From NCBI RefSeq assembly GCF_900607225.1, contig NZ_LR027842.1:116443-180442 (forward strand): DNA of 64,000 bases, read 5' to 3'. Both the position numbers and the translations under genes were made by a program. Below are positions 53,000 to 62,154 of this stretch, piece after piece. The stretch is from [Pseudopropionibacterium] massiliense (GTDB lineage Bacteria; Actinomycetota; Actinomycetes; Propionibacteriales; Propionibacteriaceae). Positions within the stretch are counted from its first letter, which is position 1; each line of letters opens with the position of its first letter. The notes below the pieces were generated by a model. That model was not told the origin of the DNA. It saw only the letters and a list, made by a program, of their open reading frames with translations, and searched no databases.

Positions 53000-53115
53000 A
53001 CGATGAATCCGTGACGGTTCCGACCGGAACGGTTCCCAACCCGGGTGCCGGCGTGAGTACTCGAGCGTCGGCGAGTGGGCCGTGTCGAAACCGGGGTGAG
53101 GGTGTCCGGAGAACT
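53000..53115. pseudogene. fossil of the FHA gene 3' end plus REP-1
   Basis: The bases after 53000 (GTGACGGTTCCGACCGGAAC) match the FHA coding sequence near 40336 (GTGACGGTCCCGATCGGAAC), and continue into REP-1-like sequence matching 40440-40490. No frame is retained. Confidence 0.65.
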
Positions 53116-53300
53116 GGCGGCATCGGGATCAGCGACGCGTTGACCCCCGCTGCGGCCCGGTCCGCGTGGACCTCGCCGTTGCTACGCTGCGCACAAACGC
53201 ACGCCGCGCGGGGCCGTCGACACGAGGCCGGGAAGCGCGCAACGCGATGTTCCGGCCGGGGGTCCGGGATGGCTTGGCTTCACAAATTTTGAATATTCAC
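53116..53300 (+). pseudogene. fossil of the ROK repressor 3' end
   Basis: ATCAGCGACGCGTTGACCC corresponds to ATCAGCGACGCGGTGACCC at 48636. The following bases match the last ~50 codons of the ROK gene with frameshifts, then run into a decayed form of the 48802 operator (TTTTGAATATTCACAAATC). Confidence 0.72.
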
Positions 53301-53545
53301 AAATCTTCCCAAGAAATGCGGTTCCCGCAGGGCCGAGAAGCGATCCGAGGTGAACACTCGTGACTTCCAGCAGGTGCGCAGTCGCCGGGCTCGATCACCG
53401 GTGCCCGGCGGCGCTGCCGAGACCGAGGCCGCCCCCGTCCGGGAGCAGACCGGACTGCTGGAGGACGCGGCCGCCTCCGCTGCGGGACACGCCGTGCCGG
53501 TGCAGGCGGGAACACCTGAAGAACAAAACCATCTGAAAGAAAAAG
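53301..53545 (+). pseudogene. fossil of the oxidoreductase gene, internally deleted
   Basis: The start (GAGGTGAACACTCGTGACTTC) and the end (GGACGCGGCCGCCTCCG and GCGGGAACACCTGA) match those of 48869-49909. Almost the whole middle is missing. The result encodes nothing recognisable. Confidence 0.72.
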
Positions 53546-53561
53546 AAAGTGAGGGACTTCG

Positions 53562-54797
53562 ATGAAGCGCGCTCTACGAATCCTCGTCGCCGCTTTGAGC
53601 ATGTCCTTGGTCATGTCCGCCCCGGCGGGTGCGGCAACCGAGGAGGAGACGGTCAGCAACGCCTATCTATATCTCGACGGGGCGATGGACGAGTGGGCCT
53701 CGGCGCCGGCTCCTCGCATGCCGTCGAGTTACCACGGGGGGCACCTGGACTCCTGGAACAATTCAGTCATCTATGACGACGCGCTGGTGATCATCGCCTA
53801 CGCCAACCGCAAGGACAATCCCGACTCTCTCGCGCGTGCGAGGGCCATGGGGGATGCGTTGTTGCAGATGCAGGCGAAGGATCCCATCGGCGACGGGCGC
53901 GTGAGAAACTCCTACGGGCCCGAGAACCTCTTCGACGCCGACGGCGTGCCGAACATCCTGGGCACGGGCTCGGCGGCCGGTAACCAGGCCTGGGCCGGAA
54001 TGGCGCTGGCCCATCTCGCGCACGTCACCAAGGACGCGAAGTACCGTGACGGTGCGGTGCGCATCGGTGAATGGCTGCTGCGGGAGACCAGCGACACCCG
54101 GGGAACCGGAGGCTTCACCGCCGGCTACGGAAACGACGGCAAGAAGCTGGAGTGGAACTCGACCGAACACAACATCGACATGGTGGGTCTGTTCGGGATG
54201 CTCCACCAGCTGACCAACGACGACAAGTGGAGCAGCGCCCGCGGGCACGCCAGCGAATTCGTCAAGAGCATGTGGGACGAGAAGGAAGGGCGCTTCCACA
54301 TCGGGACGGAGTCCGACGGTGTCACTATCAACCGGGACGAGTACATTCCCGAGGACGTGCAGTCCTGGGGTTACCTCGCCCTCCGCTCGGATCCGTACAG
54401 CCGGGCACTGGACTGGGCGGTCGCCAAGCTCGAGGTGACCGACAACTCCAACCCCGCCCAGCCGATCGTCGGGGTGCGGTTCGCCCTGCGAACCGACCCG
54501 GAGCAATTGAGCCGCAACGACGACACGGTCTGGCTGGAGGGCACCGCTCACATGGCGCTCGCGTTGAAGGTGAGCGGCACGGAGGAGCACATGCAGCGGG
54601 CCGGTGCGTATCTGGACAGCATCCACAAGGAACAGCTGTCCGGGCCGAACGCGGACGGCAAGGGAATCCAGGCCAACTCGAAGGAAGGCTACTCGGGTGG
54701 CGATGACGTGAACTACACGAGCCTGCACACCGGCGCCACCGCGTGGTACATCATGGCCGTGCAGAAGCTGAACCCGTTCCACCTCGCCGAGAACTGA
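53562..54797 (+). CDS. secreted (alpha/alpha)6-barrel glycosidase-like protein, copy 2
   Basis: A 411-residue paralogue of the protein at 49947-51179, about 85% identical by eye, with the same signal peptide, the TEHNIDMVGLFG and WLEGTAHMALAL motifs, and the same end. Differences cluster in surface-like segments (about 190-200, 225-235, 300-315). The frame is intact and has a ribosome-binding site (GTGAGGG). Its duplicated neighbours are all broken, which suggests it is kept by selection or is recent. Confidence 0.78.
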   Translation: MKRALRILVAALSMSLVMSAPAGAATEEETVSNAYLYLDGAMDEWASAPAPRMPSSYHGGHLDSWNNSVIYDDALVIIAYANRKDNPDSLARARAMGDALLQMQAKDPIGDGRVRNSYGPENLFDADGVPNILGTGSAAGNQAWAGMALAHLAHVTKDAKYRDGAVRIGEWLLRETSDTRGTGGFTAGYGNDGKKLEWNSTEHNIDMVGLFGMLHQLTNDDKWSSARGHASEFVKSMWDEKEGRFHIGTESDGVTINRDEYIPEDVQSWGYLALRSDPYSRALDWAVAKLEVTDNSNPAQPIVGVRFALRTDPEQLSRNDDTVWLEGTAHMALALKVSGTEEHMQRAGAYLDSIHKEQLSGPNADGKGIQANSKEGYSGGDDVNYTSLHTGATAWYIMAVQKLNPFHLAEN

Positions 54798-54816
54798 GCC
54801 GGGGCGTGATCTCGTC

Positions 54817-55128
54817 ATGACCGACGTCATGGCCCCGGGCCGAGCGCCGGAAGCAGTTCCACGCACCATCCCCCCGGCCATTGACATCGGCGGCACGAGA
54901 ACCGCATTCGCGTGGGTGGGGGCGCCCGGTGGAGTCATCGACTCCCCCCGGGCGCCCCCATTCGCTTGTCACGACGCGCGACGTGGCGTCGCCGGAGCTG
55001 CGGGGCGCGAGCAGCGGTCGGTGAGGCCCCGGTTCGGCGGCGGATGCCCACGAGATCTCCGGGCGCTGCGTCCCCGCGGACGCCGGTCCCGTCCACCTCG
55101 TCCGCGAGCTGCCGGGTGTTTTCCCCTA
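54817..55128 (+). pseudogene. fossils of the ROK kinase 5' end and deacetylase 3' end
   Basis: The start MTDVMAPGRAPEAV and AIDIGGTRTAFAWVG correspond to 51199-51310, after which similarity is lost near 54970. A second piece, about 55045-55128 (CACGAGATCTCCGGGCGCTG), matches the end of the deacetylase gene (52920-52993). The intervening 1.6 kb was deleted. Confidence 0.72.
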
Positions 55129-55701
55129 CACCCTGGTGCGGTGGAAGTTCAGGTGGGATCGCGACGGGGTGGGGCCCCGCTGACCCTGGTACCGGGAGCC
55201 GTACTCCTTGGAGCCGTACGGGTGCCGGGCCTTAGAGGAGAGCCGGAAGAAACACAACTGGCCGATCTTCATGCCCGGCCACAGCTTCACGGGAAGCGTC
55301 GCCATGTTCGACAGCTCCAGGGTCACGTGGCCGGAGAAACCCGGGTCGATGAAACCGGCCGTGGAGTGAGTCAGCAACCCCAGACGCCCCAGCGACGACT
55401 TGCCCTCCAGGCGGGCCGCCACCGTCGCGGGCAGGCTCACCTGCTCCCATGTCGAGCCGAGCACGAACTCGCCCGGGTGCAGCACGAAGGCCTCCTCGTC
55501 GCCGACCTCGATCAGCCGGGTCAGCTCGGGCTGCTCCTCGGCGGGATCGATGTGCGGGTAGCGGTGGTTCTCGAACACGCGGAAGAACCGGTCGAGACGC
55601 ACGTCGACGCTCGACGGCTGGAGCATCGCGGGATCCCACGGCTCCAGGGCGATCCGTCCCTCGGTCACCTCGGCCAGGATGTCTCGGTCGCTCAGAAGCA
55701 T
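55126..55701 (-). CDS. dcd: dCTP deaminase
   Basis: A 191-residue trimeric enzyme that makes dUTP (or directly dUMP in some actinobacteria) from d[39 protein letters not shown] and the catalytic Glu in GHVTLELSN are present; the end is [23 protein letters not shown] lies 6 bases before the ATG, so the transcript is probably leaderless. The gene is intact although its 3' end adjoins fossil sequence. Confidence 0.92.
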   Translation of the reverse strand: MLLSDRDILAEVTEGRIALEPWDPAMLQPSSVDVRLDRFFRVFENHRYPHIDPAEEQPELTRLIEVGDEEAFVLHPGEFVLGSTWEQVSLPATVAARLEGKSSLGRLGLLTHSTAGFIDPGFSGHVTLELSNMATLPVKLWPGMKIGQLCFFRLSSKARHPYGSKEYGSRYQGQRGPTPSRSHLNFHRTRV

Positions 55702-55888
55702 GCATCGAGCCTAATGGTTTCGGGCCGGCGCCGAGGGATGCCCGGTGATGACCAGTCCGGTGTCGTACTGGTTCGGTGCTCTTCTCACGACACGTTCCGG
55801 TGCCGTGTCCACCATTCGCCGGGAAAATCGGCGCGGCGGCCCCGCGACGCCGCATCCGCCGGTGCGCCCTCGGGATAGCCTTGGAACC

Positions 55889-56465
55889 ATGTCCCCGGAA
55901 ACCATGTTTCGGCTGCACCGCCTCCGGCTCAAGAACTATCGCAGCATCAAGATCTGCAACCTGTCGCTGGGGCCTCTGACGCTGTTGGTCGGTCCGAACG
56001 GGTCCGGAAAGTCCAATGTGCTCGACGCCCTCGGATTCACCAGTCAGGCGCCCGGCGAAAACCTGGACAATGCGCTCAGGGAACGCGGCGGCATCGCCGA
56101 GGTGCGGCGTCGATCAACGGGACATCCAACGCACTTCAGCATTGCCATGACCTTCGTGATGGGCGCAGGACGGCAGGCAGGCGAGTACGAGTTCGAGATC
56201 GGGGCGGCAAAAGGCGGCGAATACCGCCCTCGAGTCCCTCTGCGAAAGCCGGGCGATCAAACGGGGCGCCCACTTCGACTCCGATCCCGAACGCCCCCGA
56301 AACGCCAAGAAACAGCTCGAACTGCACATGACCGAGTCGTACCGGGAGACGCTGCACCAGCCGAAATTCTCGGCGCTCATGGACCTTGGCCTGCTGCGTC
56401 GCAGGAGCCCCTCCTATGGCCGTTTCGAAAGCGACTTGGCCGCAGCATTGAAATTGAGTCGGTGA
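55889..56465 (+). pseudogene. remnant of a second AAA ATPase / DUF4276 pair
   Basis: The 5' part encodes an AAA_21 start with Walker A GPNGSGKSN, and continues for about 110 codons. Then, in a shifted frame, the 3' part gives DPERPRNAKKQLELHMTESY and LHQPKFSALMDL, the typical end of a DUF4276 protein, with a stop at 56463-56465. The ATPase end and the nuclease start are missing. The order is that of the intact pair at 25496-27510. Confidence 0.65.
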
Positions 56466-56484
56466 AGGGGTCTACCCTCTTCGC

Positions 56485-58368
56485 ATGAGACCTCTGGACG
56501 GACTGGGAGTGAGCCGCGGCGATGGGGCGATGCTGAGCCCCCTCGCCCGCGACCACTCGGTGCTGCAACACCGCTTCTCACGCGGCACGGCTCGTCGGAT
56601 ACTCCTGCAGGCGCGACCGTTCAGGCTGTGGTTCATCGTCTTCGCCGTGGCGGTGCTGCTGGGCAGCGCCACCACGGTGCTCCCGATGCTGCTGTTCCAG
56701 CGCATCATTGACGACGGGGTGCTGGCGGGCAACACCGACCTCGTCGTGCAGCTGGCGTTGGTCGTCGCCGGGCTGGCGCTGGCCGGTGCGCTGCTGGCGC
56801 TGCTGGAACGCTGGTGTTCGGCCCGGATCGGGGAAGGTCTGACACACCGGTTGCGATGCCAGCTGTTCGACCGCGTCAGCAGCATGCCGCTGGCCTTCTT
56901 CACCCGCTCCAACACGGGCAGGGTCATCTCCCGCATCGCCGGTGATGTCGCGGGCGCGCAGCAGGCGTTCACGTCGACGTTCTCGCAGGCCCTCAGCAAC
57001 ACCACCACCCTGCTGCTCGTCCTGGGGTCGATGCTGGTGCTGTCGTGGCAGCTGACCCTGGCGGCCCTGGTGCTGCTGCCCGTGTTCATGGTGCCCGCGA
57101 AACTGGTGGCGCGACGCATCGCTCGGTTGGCGCGCCTGAGGATGGATCATCAGGCGGAACTGACCGACACGATGGCGGAACGTTTCACCGTCTCCGGGGC
57201 GATGCTGGTGAAATTGTTCGGCGATCCGCGTCGCGAGTCCGCGATGTTCGAGGACAAGGCCGGGCAGTTGGCCCGCGACGGGGTGCGGATGGCGATGGTG
57301 ACGCGCGTCTTCCTGTCCACGCTGACCCTGGTGGGGGCCCTGGCCACCGCCCTGTTCTACGGGTTCGGCGGCGGGGCCGTCATCGAGGGGCGACTCAGCC
57401 TCGGGACCCTCACTGCGATGGTGGCGCTCCTGGCGCGTCTCTACGGGCCACTGATGCAGCTGAGCAACCTGCGGATCGACCTGATGACCGCCATGGTCAG
57501 TTTCGAGCGGGTCTTCGAGGTGCTCGACCTCACCCCCTCCATCTACGACGCCCACGATTCCATCGACGTACCGGGCCCGCCCAGCATCGAGTTCGACAAG
57601 GTGTGGTTCACCTACCCCACGGCCTCGGAGGTGTCGCTCTCCTCCCTCACCCCGGAGGCCGACAGGGAACAGAAACGCGGCGAGAAGGTGTTGAGCGAGA
57701 TCAGCTTCTACGTCGAGCCCGGACAGACGGTGGCGCTCGTCGGGCCGTCAGGGGCGGGCAAGACCACCATCACCCACCTGGTGGCGCGCCTCTACGAGGT
57801 CGAGTACGGGGCGGTGCGTGTCGGTGGCGCCGACGTGCGGGGCCTGAGGCAGGCGAGCCTGCGCGAGACCGTCGGGTACGTCACCCAGGACGCGCACCTG
57901 TTCCACGACACCATCCGCGCCAACCTCGAGTACGCCCGACCCGGGGTCGAGGAGGAACAGCTGTGGGAGGCCCTCGAGGGGGCGCAGCTCGCCGACCTGG
58001 TGCGTCGCCTGCCCGAGGGTCTCGACACCGTGGTGGGGGAGCGGGGCTACCGCCTCAGCGGCGGGGAGCGGCAGCGGCTGGCGATCGCCCGGCTGCTGTT
58101 GAAGTCGCCGCCCGTGATCATCCTCGACGAGGCCACCGCGCATCTCGACGCCACCTCCGAACGTCTCGTCCAGCAGGCGCTCGACGTCGCACGGCAGGGC
58201 CGCACCGCGATCGTGGTGGCCCACCGGCTCTCGACGGTGCGTTCCGCGGACATGATCCTGGTGCTCGAGAAGGGCAGAATCGTCGAGCGCGGCACCCACG
58301 ACGAGCTTCTGGCCGCCGACGGCGCCTACGCGAGGCTGTACCAGCACCAGTTCGACACCTCCGGCTAG
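56485..58368 (+). CDS. ABC exporter (fused membrane and ATPase domains)
   Basis: A 627-residue half-transporter. The six-helix membrane domain (about 45-345) has the DRVSSMPLAFFTRSNTGRVI region. The ATPase has Walker A GPSGAGKTTITHL, Q-loop YVTQDAHLF, signature LSGGERQRL and Walker B VIILDEATAHLD, with an ~25-residue insert in the ATPase start. It probably acts as a homodimer exporting lipid or drug. TACCCT lies 6 bases before the ATG; it may be leaderless. Confidence 0.88.
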   Translation: MRPLDGLGVSRGDGAMLSPLARDHSVLQHRFSRGTARRILLQARPFRLWFIVFAVAVLLGSATTVLPMLLFQRIIDDGVLAGNTDLVVQLALVVAGLALAGALLALLERWCSARIGEGLTHRLRCQLFDRVSSMPLAFFTRSNTGRVISRIAGDVAGAQQAFTSTFSQALSNTTTLLLVLGSMLVLSWQLTLAALVLLPVFMVPAKLVARRIARLARLRMDHQAELTDTMAERFTVSGAMLVKLFGDPRRESAMFEDKAGQLARDGVRMAMVTRVFLSTLTLVGALATALFYGFGGGAVIEGRLSLGTLTAMVALLARLYGPLMQLSNLRIDLMTAMVSFERVFEVLDLTPSIYDAHDSIDVPGPPSIEFDKVWFTYPTASEVSLSSLTPEADREQKRGEKVLSEISFYVEPGQTVALVGPSGAGKTTITHLVARLYEVEYGAVRVGGADVRGLRQASLRETVGYVTQDAHLFHDTIRANLEYARPGVEEEQLWEALEGAQLADLVRRLPEGLDTVVGERGYRLSGGERQRLAIARLLLKSPPVIILDEATAHLDATSERLVQQALDVARQGRTAIVVAHRLSTVRSADMILVLEKGRIVERGTHDELLAADGAYARLYQHQFDTSG

Positions 58369-58382
58369 GTTCTGGCGTGCCA

Positions 58383-58892
58383 TCACGGCCGGAGGCGGGT
58401 GCTCCCGGCCAGCTCGTGCAGCACCTCCGGGTGGCCGTCGTCGGCGGTTTCCTCCGCTGCCGGGTGGAACCCCGCCTTCGCCAGCACCCGCAGGCTCGCG
58501 GCGTTGCCGACCCGCACCCGCGTCGAGACCACGTCCAGGCCGAGGTCGCCGAGCGCCCACTCGCACACGAGCCGGAGCGAGCGGGTCGCGATCCCGCGTC
58601 CCCGGTGGGCCGGGTGCACGAAGTAGGAGACGTTCCAGCGGCCCTCGTGGAGTTTCAGGTCGATCCCTCCCGCGAACCCGGCCGGGATGCGGATCGCCCA
58701 CGTGAAGGAATCGGGTTCCGTGTCGTTCGCGATCCGCTCCAGATGGGTCCGGCAGCGTTCCGCACCCGGCCGGCACGGCCACCCGAACCAGCGGGCGCAC
58801 TCGTCGTCCTGCGCATCCGACCAGTCGTCGGCGTCACTCAGGCCCGGTGCCTCGAGAACGAGGTCGTCCGCGACCAGCCGGGGAGTCCTCAT
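58383..58892 (-). CDS. GNAT-family N-acetyltransferase
   Basis: A 169-residue GNAT fold: acetyl-CoA loop HRGRGIATRSLRLV (about 95-108) and VRVGNAASLRVLAKAGF of the RimJ/RimL type. Likely acylates an amino group of a small molecule or protein end. TAGGCT lies 7 bases before the ATG. It converges on the ABC exporter. Confidence 0.83.
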   Translation of the reverse strand: MRTPRLVADDLVLEAPGLSDADDWSDAQDDECARWFGWPCRPGAERCRTHLERIANDTEPDSFTWAIRIPAGFAGGIDLKLHEGRWNVSYFVHPAHRGRGIATRSLRLVCEWALGDLGLDVVSTRVRVGNAASLRVLAKAGFHPAAEETADDGHPEVLHELAGSTRLRP

Positions 58893-59056
58893 GGCACCCA
58901 GCCTACGAGGTCGCGTCGGAGCCCATCCAAACCGATCGAGCCGATCCGCCGGGGGGCGGAGAACCGAACCACTCTTTTCAGGAAGCAGGATCTTCCCGGA
59001 GAATCACATCCAGCAGCGAAGGCAGGGCGGTGGAGGAGTTCCGCTAGCGTTGTGAC

Positions 59057-59785
59057 ATGACCGTTTCCCCTTCCGTCGCCGAGTTGAGGCGACGCCTGGG
59101 TGTGGGCGGTGACTGCGATGAACCCCCGGGCTTGCCGGGTGTGGTGTGTCTCGCGGGGCCGGGGTCAGCGGTTGTTCTGTTCGCCGACACGGCGGCCGGG
59201 GCGGCGTGGGCGCGGCGGCGGGGCGGCGTGCTCTCGGGCGACGAGGCGGAACGGGCGGCGCGGTTCGTCGTTCCCGGGCTCGGGGAGACGTGGAGTGCGG
59301 CACGGGTGGTGCTGCGCGAGGTGCTGGGGCGCGCGACGCTCACGCCCGCGGCGGATGTGCGGATCCACACCGGTGAGTTCGGGAAGCCGTCGGTCGACGG
59401 GGTCGAGTTCTCTTTGTCCCACAAGGACGCCACCGTGCTGATCGGGCTCGGGGATCTTCCGCTCGGGGTGGATGTGGAGAAGGTCCCCGATGACCGGACC
59501 GTGCAGCAGGTCGGTTCGAGTTTTCATCCGCGGGAGGCGGCGGAGTTGCTCGACCTGCCCGCCGAGGAACGCCCCGGGGCGTTCGCGCGCGTCTGGGTGC
59601 GCAAGGAGGCCCTGCTCAAGGCCATCGGGACCGGCCTGTCGCGCGGAATCTCCCGCGACTACGTGGGCGCCGGGACGGTCCCGGGAACTCCCGTCGCGGG
59701 GCTGCGCATCCACGACCTGGCGCTCCCCGGGAAACCCGGCCACCGCGCTGCGCTGTGCACCACGGTGGCCGCGGCGACCCCGTAG
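59057..59785 (+). CDS. 4'-phosphopantetheinyl transferase (Sfp type)
   Basis: A 242-residue enzyme that loads pantetheine onto carrier proteins. The motifs FSLSHKDAT, GVDVEKV and WVRKEALLKAIGTGL are the three signatures of Sfp-type proteins. TAGCGT lies 6 bases before the ATG, so it is probably leaderless. It stands beside the iron-box ECF transporter. Its carrier substrate (polyketide or siderophore peptide synthase) is not in this window. Confidence 0.88.
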   Translation: MTVSPSVAELRRRLGVGGDCDEPPGLPGVVCLAGPGSAVVLFADTAAGAAWARRRGGVLSGDEAERAARFVVPGLGETWSAARVVLREVLGRATLTPAADVRIHTGEFGKPSVDGVEFSLSHKDATVLIGLGDLPLGVDVEKVPDDRTVQQVGSSFHPREAAELLDLPAEERPGAFARVWVRKEALLKAIGTGLSRGISRDYVGAGTVPGTPVAGLRIHDLALPGKPGHRAALCTTVAAATP

Positions 59786-59795
59786 CGGCGGGCCG

Positions 59796-59939
59796 TCAAC
59801 AAGACCTGTCAGCGGGCGGTCTGTTCGAAAGCGCCGCCCCGATGAAGGCGACGGCGCCACCCAGCAGCATCGCCGCGTGCGCGGATCTGATCAGTTCCCA
59901 GACATTGGTTGGATTCTGTCGCGGGGCAATGACGGCCAT
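59796..59939 (-). CDS. 47-residue single-helix protein
   Basis: MAVIAPRQNPTNVWELIRSA is followed by a hydrophobic segment (AAMLLGGAVAFIGAAL) and a polar tail. The ATG at 59939 has a perfect GGAGGG site 4 bases before it. The longer open frame upstream is not coding-like. No family is recognised. The same leader is repeated at 59998, where it runs into an immediate stop (ATG TAG). Confidence 0.6.
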   Translation of the reverse strand: MAVIAPRQNPTNVWELIRSAHAAMLLGGAVAFIGAALSNRPPADRSC

Positions 59940-60027
59940 TTTCCCTCCTTGAAGGGGAGTGGGGGGGCACTGACGCCCAAGCAGCCGACCTAGCCTACAT
60001 TTTCCCTCCTTGAAGGGGAGTGGGGAG
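59935..60027. repeat. two direct repeats of a 28-bp ribosome-binding-site unit
   Basis: ATTTTCCCTCCTTGAAGGGG followed by AGTGGGG occurs at about 59938-59965 and 60000-60027, 62-63 bp apart. On the minus strand each holds CTCCTTCAAGG-type inverse repeats and the GGAGGGAAAATG leader of a small gene. The pair suggests a local duplication. Confidence 0.75.
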
Positions 60028-60082
60028 TTCCGGTTTCCGTGGGAGAGGGGACCCGACCGGTTCCGGCCGGGAGATGGGGCCG

Positions 60083-60718
60083 TCAGACGATGCCGGCGCG
60101 GGAGAACTGCCTGCGGGTCAGCGCGCGGCCCCAGAAGCACCCGGCGACGCAGGCGACGACGGCGAGCAGGCAGTACATGACCATGGTCGCGGGGTTGAGC
60201 ATGTCCAGCCCCACCTTCGCCACGTCCAGGGTGGGGTTGTTCGCGTAGAGCTCCAGGTAGGCGTCCTTCATCCAGACGAAGGGAATGTACTCGCCGATGG
60301 CGAAGAGGGTCACGAAGGCCGTGTACGCGACGGTCATCGACGCGAAGGACTTGTGCCCCATCAGCCAGTAGATCACCTCGGCGACCAGTCCACCCGCGAT
60401 CGTCATGTAGCACATGACGCCGCCGGGGGCCATGGAGATCATCATCAACCCGATGATGACGCCCGTGATCAGGAAGATGCCGGTGCGCTGCACCTTGCCG
60501 AGCAGGACCATGAAGATCAGGCCGCCGAAGACCCCGAAGATCACCGGGAGCAGCACCATGATCAACGGGATCGCGCCCATGGTCATGCCGCAGATGAAGA
60601 ACAGCACGATGTACAGGGCGACGAAGATGCCGATGGTGACGGCGTCACGGACCGGGGAGCTCCTGCGGTTCTGCGCGGGGGGTGTGGGCTGTGTGGATTC
60701 CGTTGACTCGCTCATCAT
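60083..60718 (-). CDS. ECF-type transporter S component (MptD/TIGR02185-like)
   Basis: A 211-residue membrane protein with six helices (starting about 25 and ending near 205) and a polar N terminus. The GIFVALYIVLFFICGMTMG start and FASMTVAYTAFVTLFAIGEY segment match the MptD/Trep_Strep group of S proteins. It would bind the substrate for the ATPase and T components upstream. ATG at 60718 overlaps the ATPase stop by 4 bp. The iron box before the operon suggests an iron-related ligand. Confidence 0.8.
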   Translation of the reverse strand: MMSESTESTQPTPPAQNRRSSPVRDAVTIGIFVALYIVLFFICGMTMGAIPLIMVLLPVIFGVFGGLIFMVLLGKVQRTGIFLITGVIIGLMMISMAPGGVMCYMTIAGGLVAEVIYWLMGHKSFASMTVAYTAFVTLFAIGEYIPFVWMKDAYLELYANNPTLDVAKVGLDMLNPATMVMYCLLAVVACVAGCFWGRALTRRQFSRAGIV

Positions 60719-62154
60719 TCCTCTTCTCTCGCGAGTTTCTCCAGGACGACCTGGTGGCCGTCGATGTGGACGGTGTGGTCGAAGGTGGTTTCGATGAACT
60801 CGACGTCGTGGGTGATGACCAGCACCAGGGCGCCGTCCTCGGCCACGTCCCTCAGCAGGTCGGAGACCCGCTGCATGTTCCTGGCGTCCAGGCCCGAGGT
60901 GGGTTCGTCGAGACAGATCACCCTCGCCTTCTTCATGCAGGCCAGGGCGATTCCGAGGCGCTGCTTCTGCCCACCCGACAGGGTCAGCGGGTGGCGTTCC
61001 CGCAGCTCCTCCAACCCGGTGCGGGCCAGCAGCTCGGCGGCCCGCGCCTCGGTCGCGGGTCCGGGAGGGGAACCGATCAGCATCTCGTCCCACACCGATT
61101 CACCCACCAGCTGGTACTCGACGTCCTGCATCACCAGGGCGCAGTCGCGGGTGCGGCGGCGCCTGGTCCAGGTTCTCCCGTTCCAGCTGACCCTTCCCCG
61201 GGATTTCAGCAGCCCCAGCAGGACCCTCATCAAGGTGGTCTTGCCGACGCCGTTGGCGCCGGTGATGCCGATCACCCCGGAGGCGGGCAGGGTCAAGTCG
61301 TCGATGCGCCACAGCGGTTCGCACCGGGGATGGGCGAACCGGGCGTCCTGGATTCTCGGGCCGGCCTGGTCGAAGGGCTCCGGTGGTGTCGGCCGGAACC
61401 CGGTGCGGCGCAGCCGGCGAAGCCCGTGATCGGTGAACCAGGCATCGGGCAGCAGCCGCAGCCGGTCGCTGGTGAGGTCGGCGGCCACCCGGCCGGCCTC
61501 CAGCACGACGCAACGGTCGATGACCCCGTCGAGGTAGGAGAGGCGGTGGTCGGCGATGATCGTCGTCACATCCCTTTCCTTGAGGTCGAGAATCACCCCG
61601 CGCAGCATGTCGAGGCTGTCGAGGTCGAGATTCGCCGAGGGTTCGTCGAACAGCAGAACCCGGGGGCTCAGCGCCATCGCGGACCCGATCGCCAGTTTCT
61701 GTTTCTCACCGCCCGAGAGCCCCGCGATGCGGCGGCCCAGCAGGTCGGTGATCCCGACGTCGGCGGCGATCTCACCGACCCTGCGGACGATCTCCTCGGA
61801 GGGCATGGCGAAGTTCTCGCAGCAGAAGGCCAGCTCGCTGGTCACGTCGAACGTGAAGAACTCGGAACGGGGATCCTGGAAGACGGTGCCGAGCCTGGAG
61901 GCCAGGTCGCGGGCCTGCAGCTGGGCCACCGGGACACCGTCGAGGGTGATGCTCCCGGTGACGTGGGCGTCGAAGAAGTGGGGCACCAGGCCGTTCAGGC
62001 AGCGCAGCAGGGTCGTCTTGCCGCACCCCGAGTCCCCCGTGACGAGGACGCTCTGACCGGTGGGGATGACAAGGTCGATGCCGCTGAGCGCCGCGGGAAG
62101 CAGGGCGTCGTCGTCGCCGAGGTAGGAGACGGTGGCCTCGGTGAACTCGATCAC
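60715..62154 (-). CDS. ECF-type transporter ATPase, fused pair
   Basis: A 479-residue protein with two ATPase domains in one chain. Domain 1: Walker A TGDSGCGKTTLL (about 39-50), signature LSGGEKQKL, Walker B VLLFDEPSANLD. Domain 2: Walker A TGANGVGKTTLM (about 293-304), signature LSGGQKQRL, Walker B VICLDEPTSGLD. It powers the ECF importer. The GTG at 62154 overlaps the T-component stop (GTGA). The linker (about 220-285) is longer than average. Confidence 0.87.
   Translation of the reverse strand: MIEFTEATVSYLGDDDALLPAALSGIDLVIPTGQSVLVTGDSGCGKTTLLRCLNGLVPHFFDAHVTGSITLDGVPVAQLQARDLASRLGTVFQDPRSEFFTFDVTSELAFCCENFAMPSEEIVRRVGEIAADVGITDLLGRRIAGLSGGEKQKLAIGSAMALSPRVLLFDEPSANLDLDSLDMLRGVILDLKERDVTTIIADHRLSYLDGVIDRCVVLEAGRVAADLTSDRLRLLPDAWFTDHGLRRLRRTGFRPTPPEPFDQAGPRIQDARFAHPRCEPLWRIDDLTLPASGVIGITGANGVGKTTLMRVLLGLLKSRGRVSWNGRTWTRRRRTRDCALVMQDVEYQLVGESVWDEMLIGSPPGPATEARAAELLARTGLEELRERHPLTLSGGQKQRLGIALACMKKARVICLDEPTSGLDARNMQRVSDLLRDVAEDGALVLVITHDVEFIETTFDHTVHIDGHQVVLEKLAREEE

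Noticed and set aside
59935..60027. Two-repeat CRISPR-like unit
   Set aside because: Only two copies, and the repeat contains the ribosome-binding site and start codon of a small gene.
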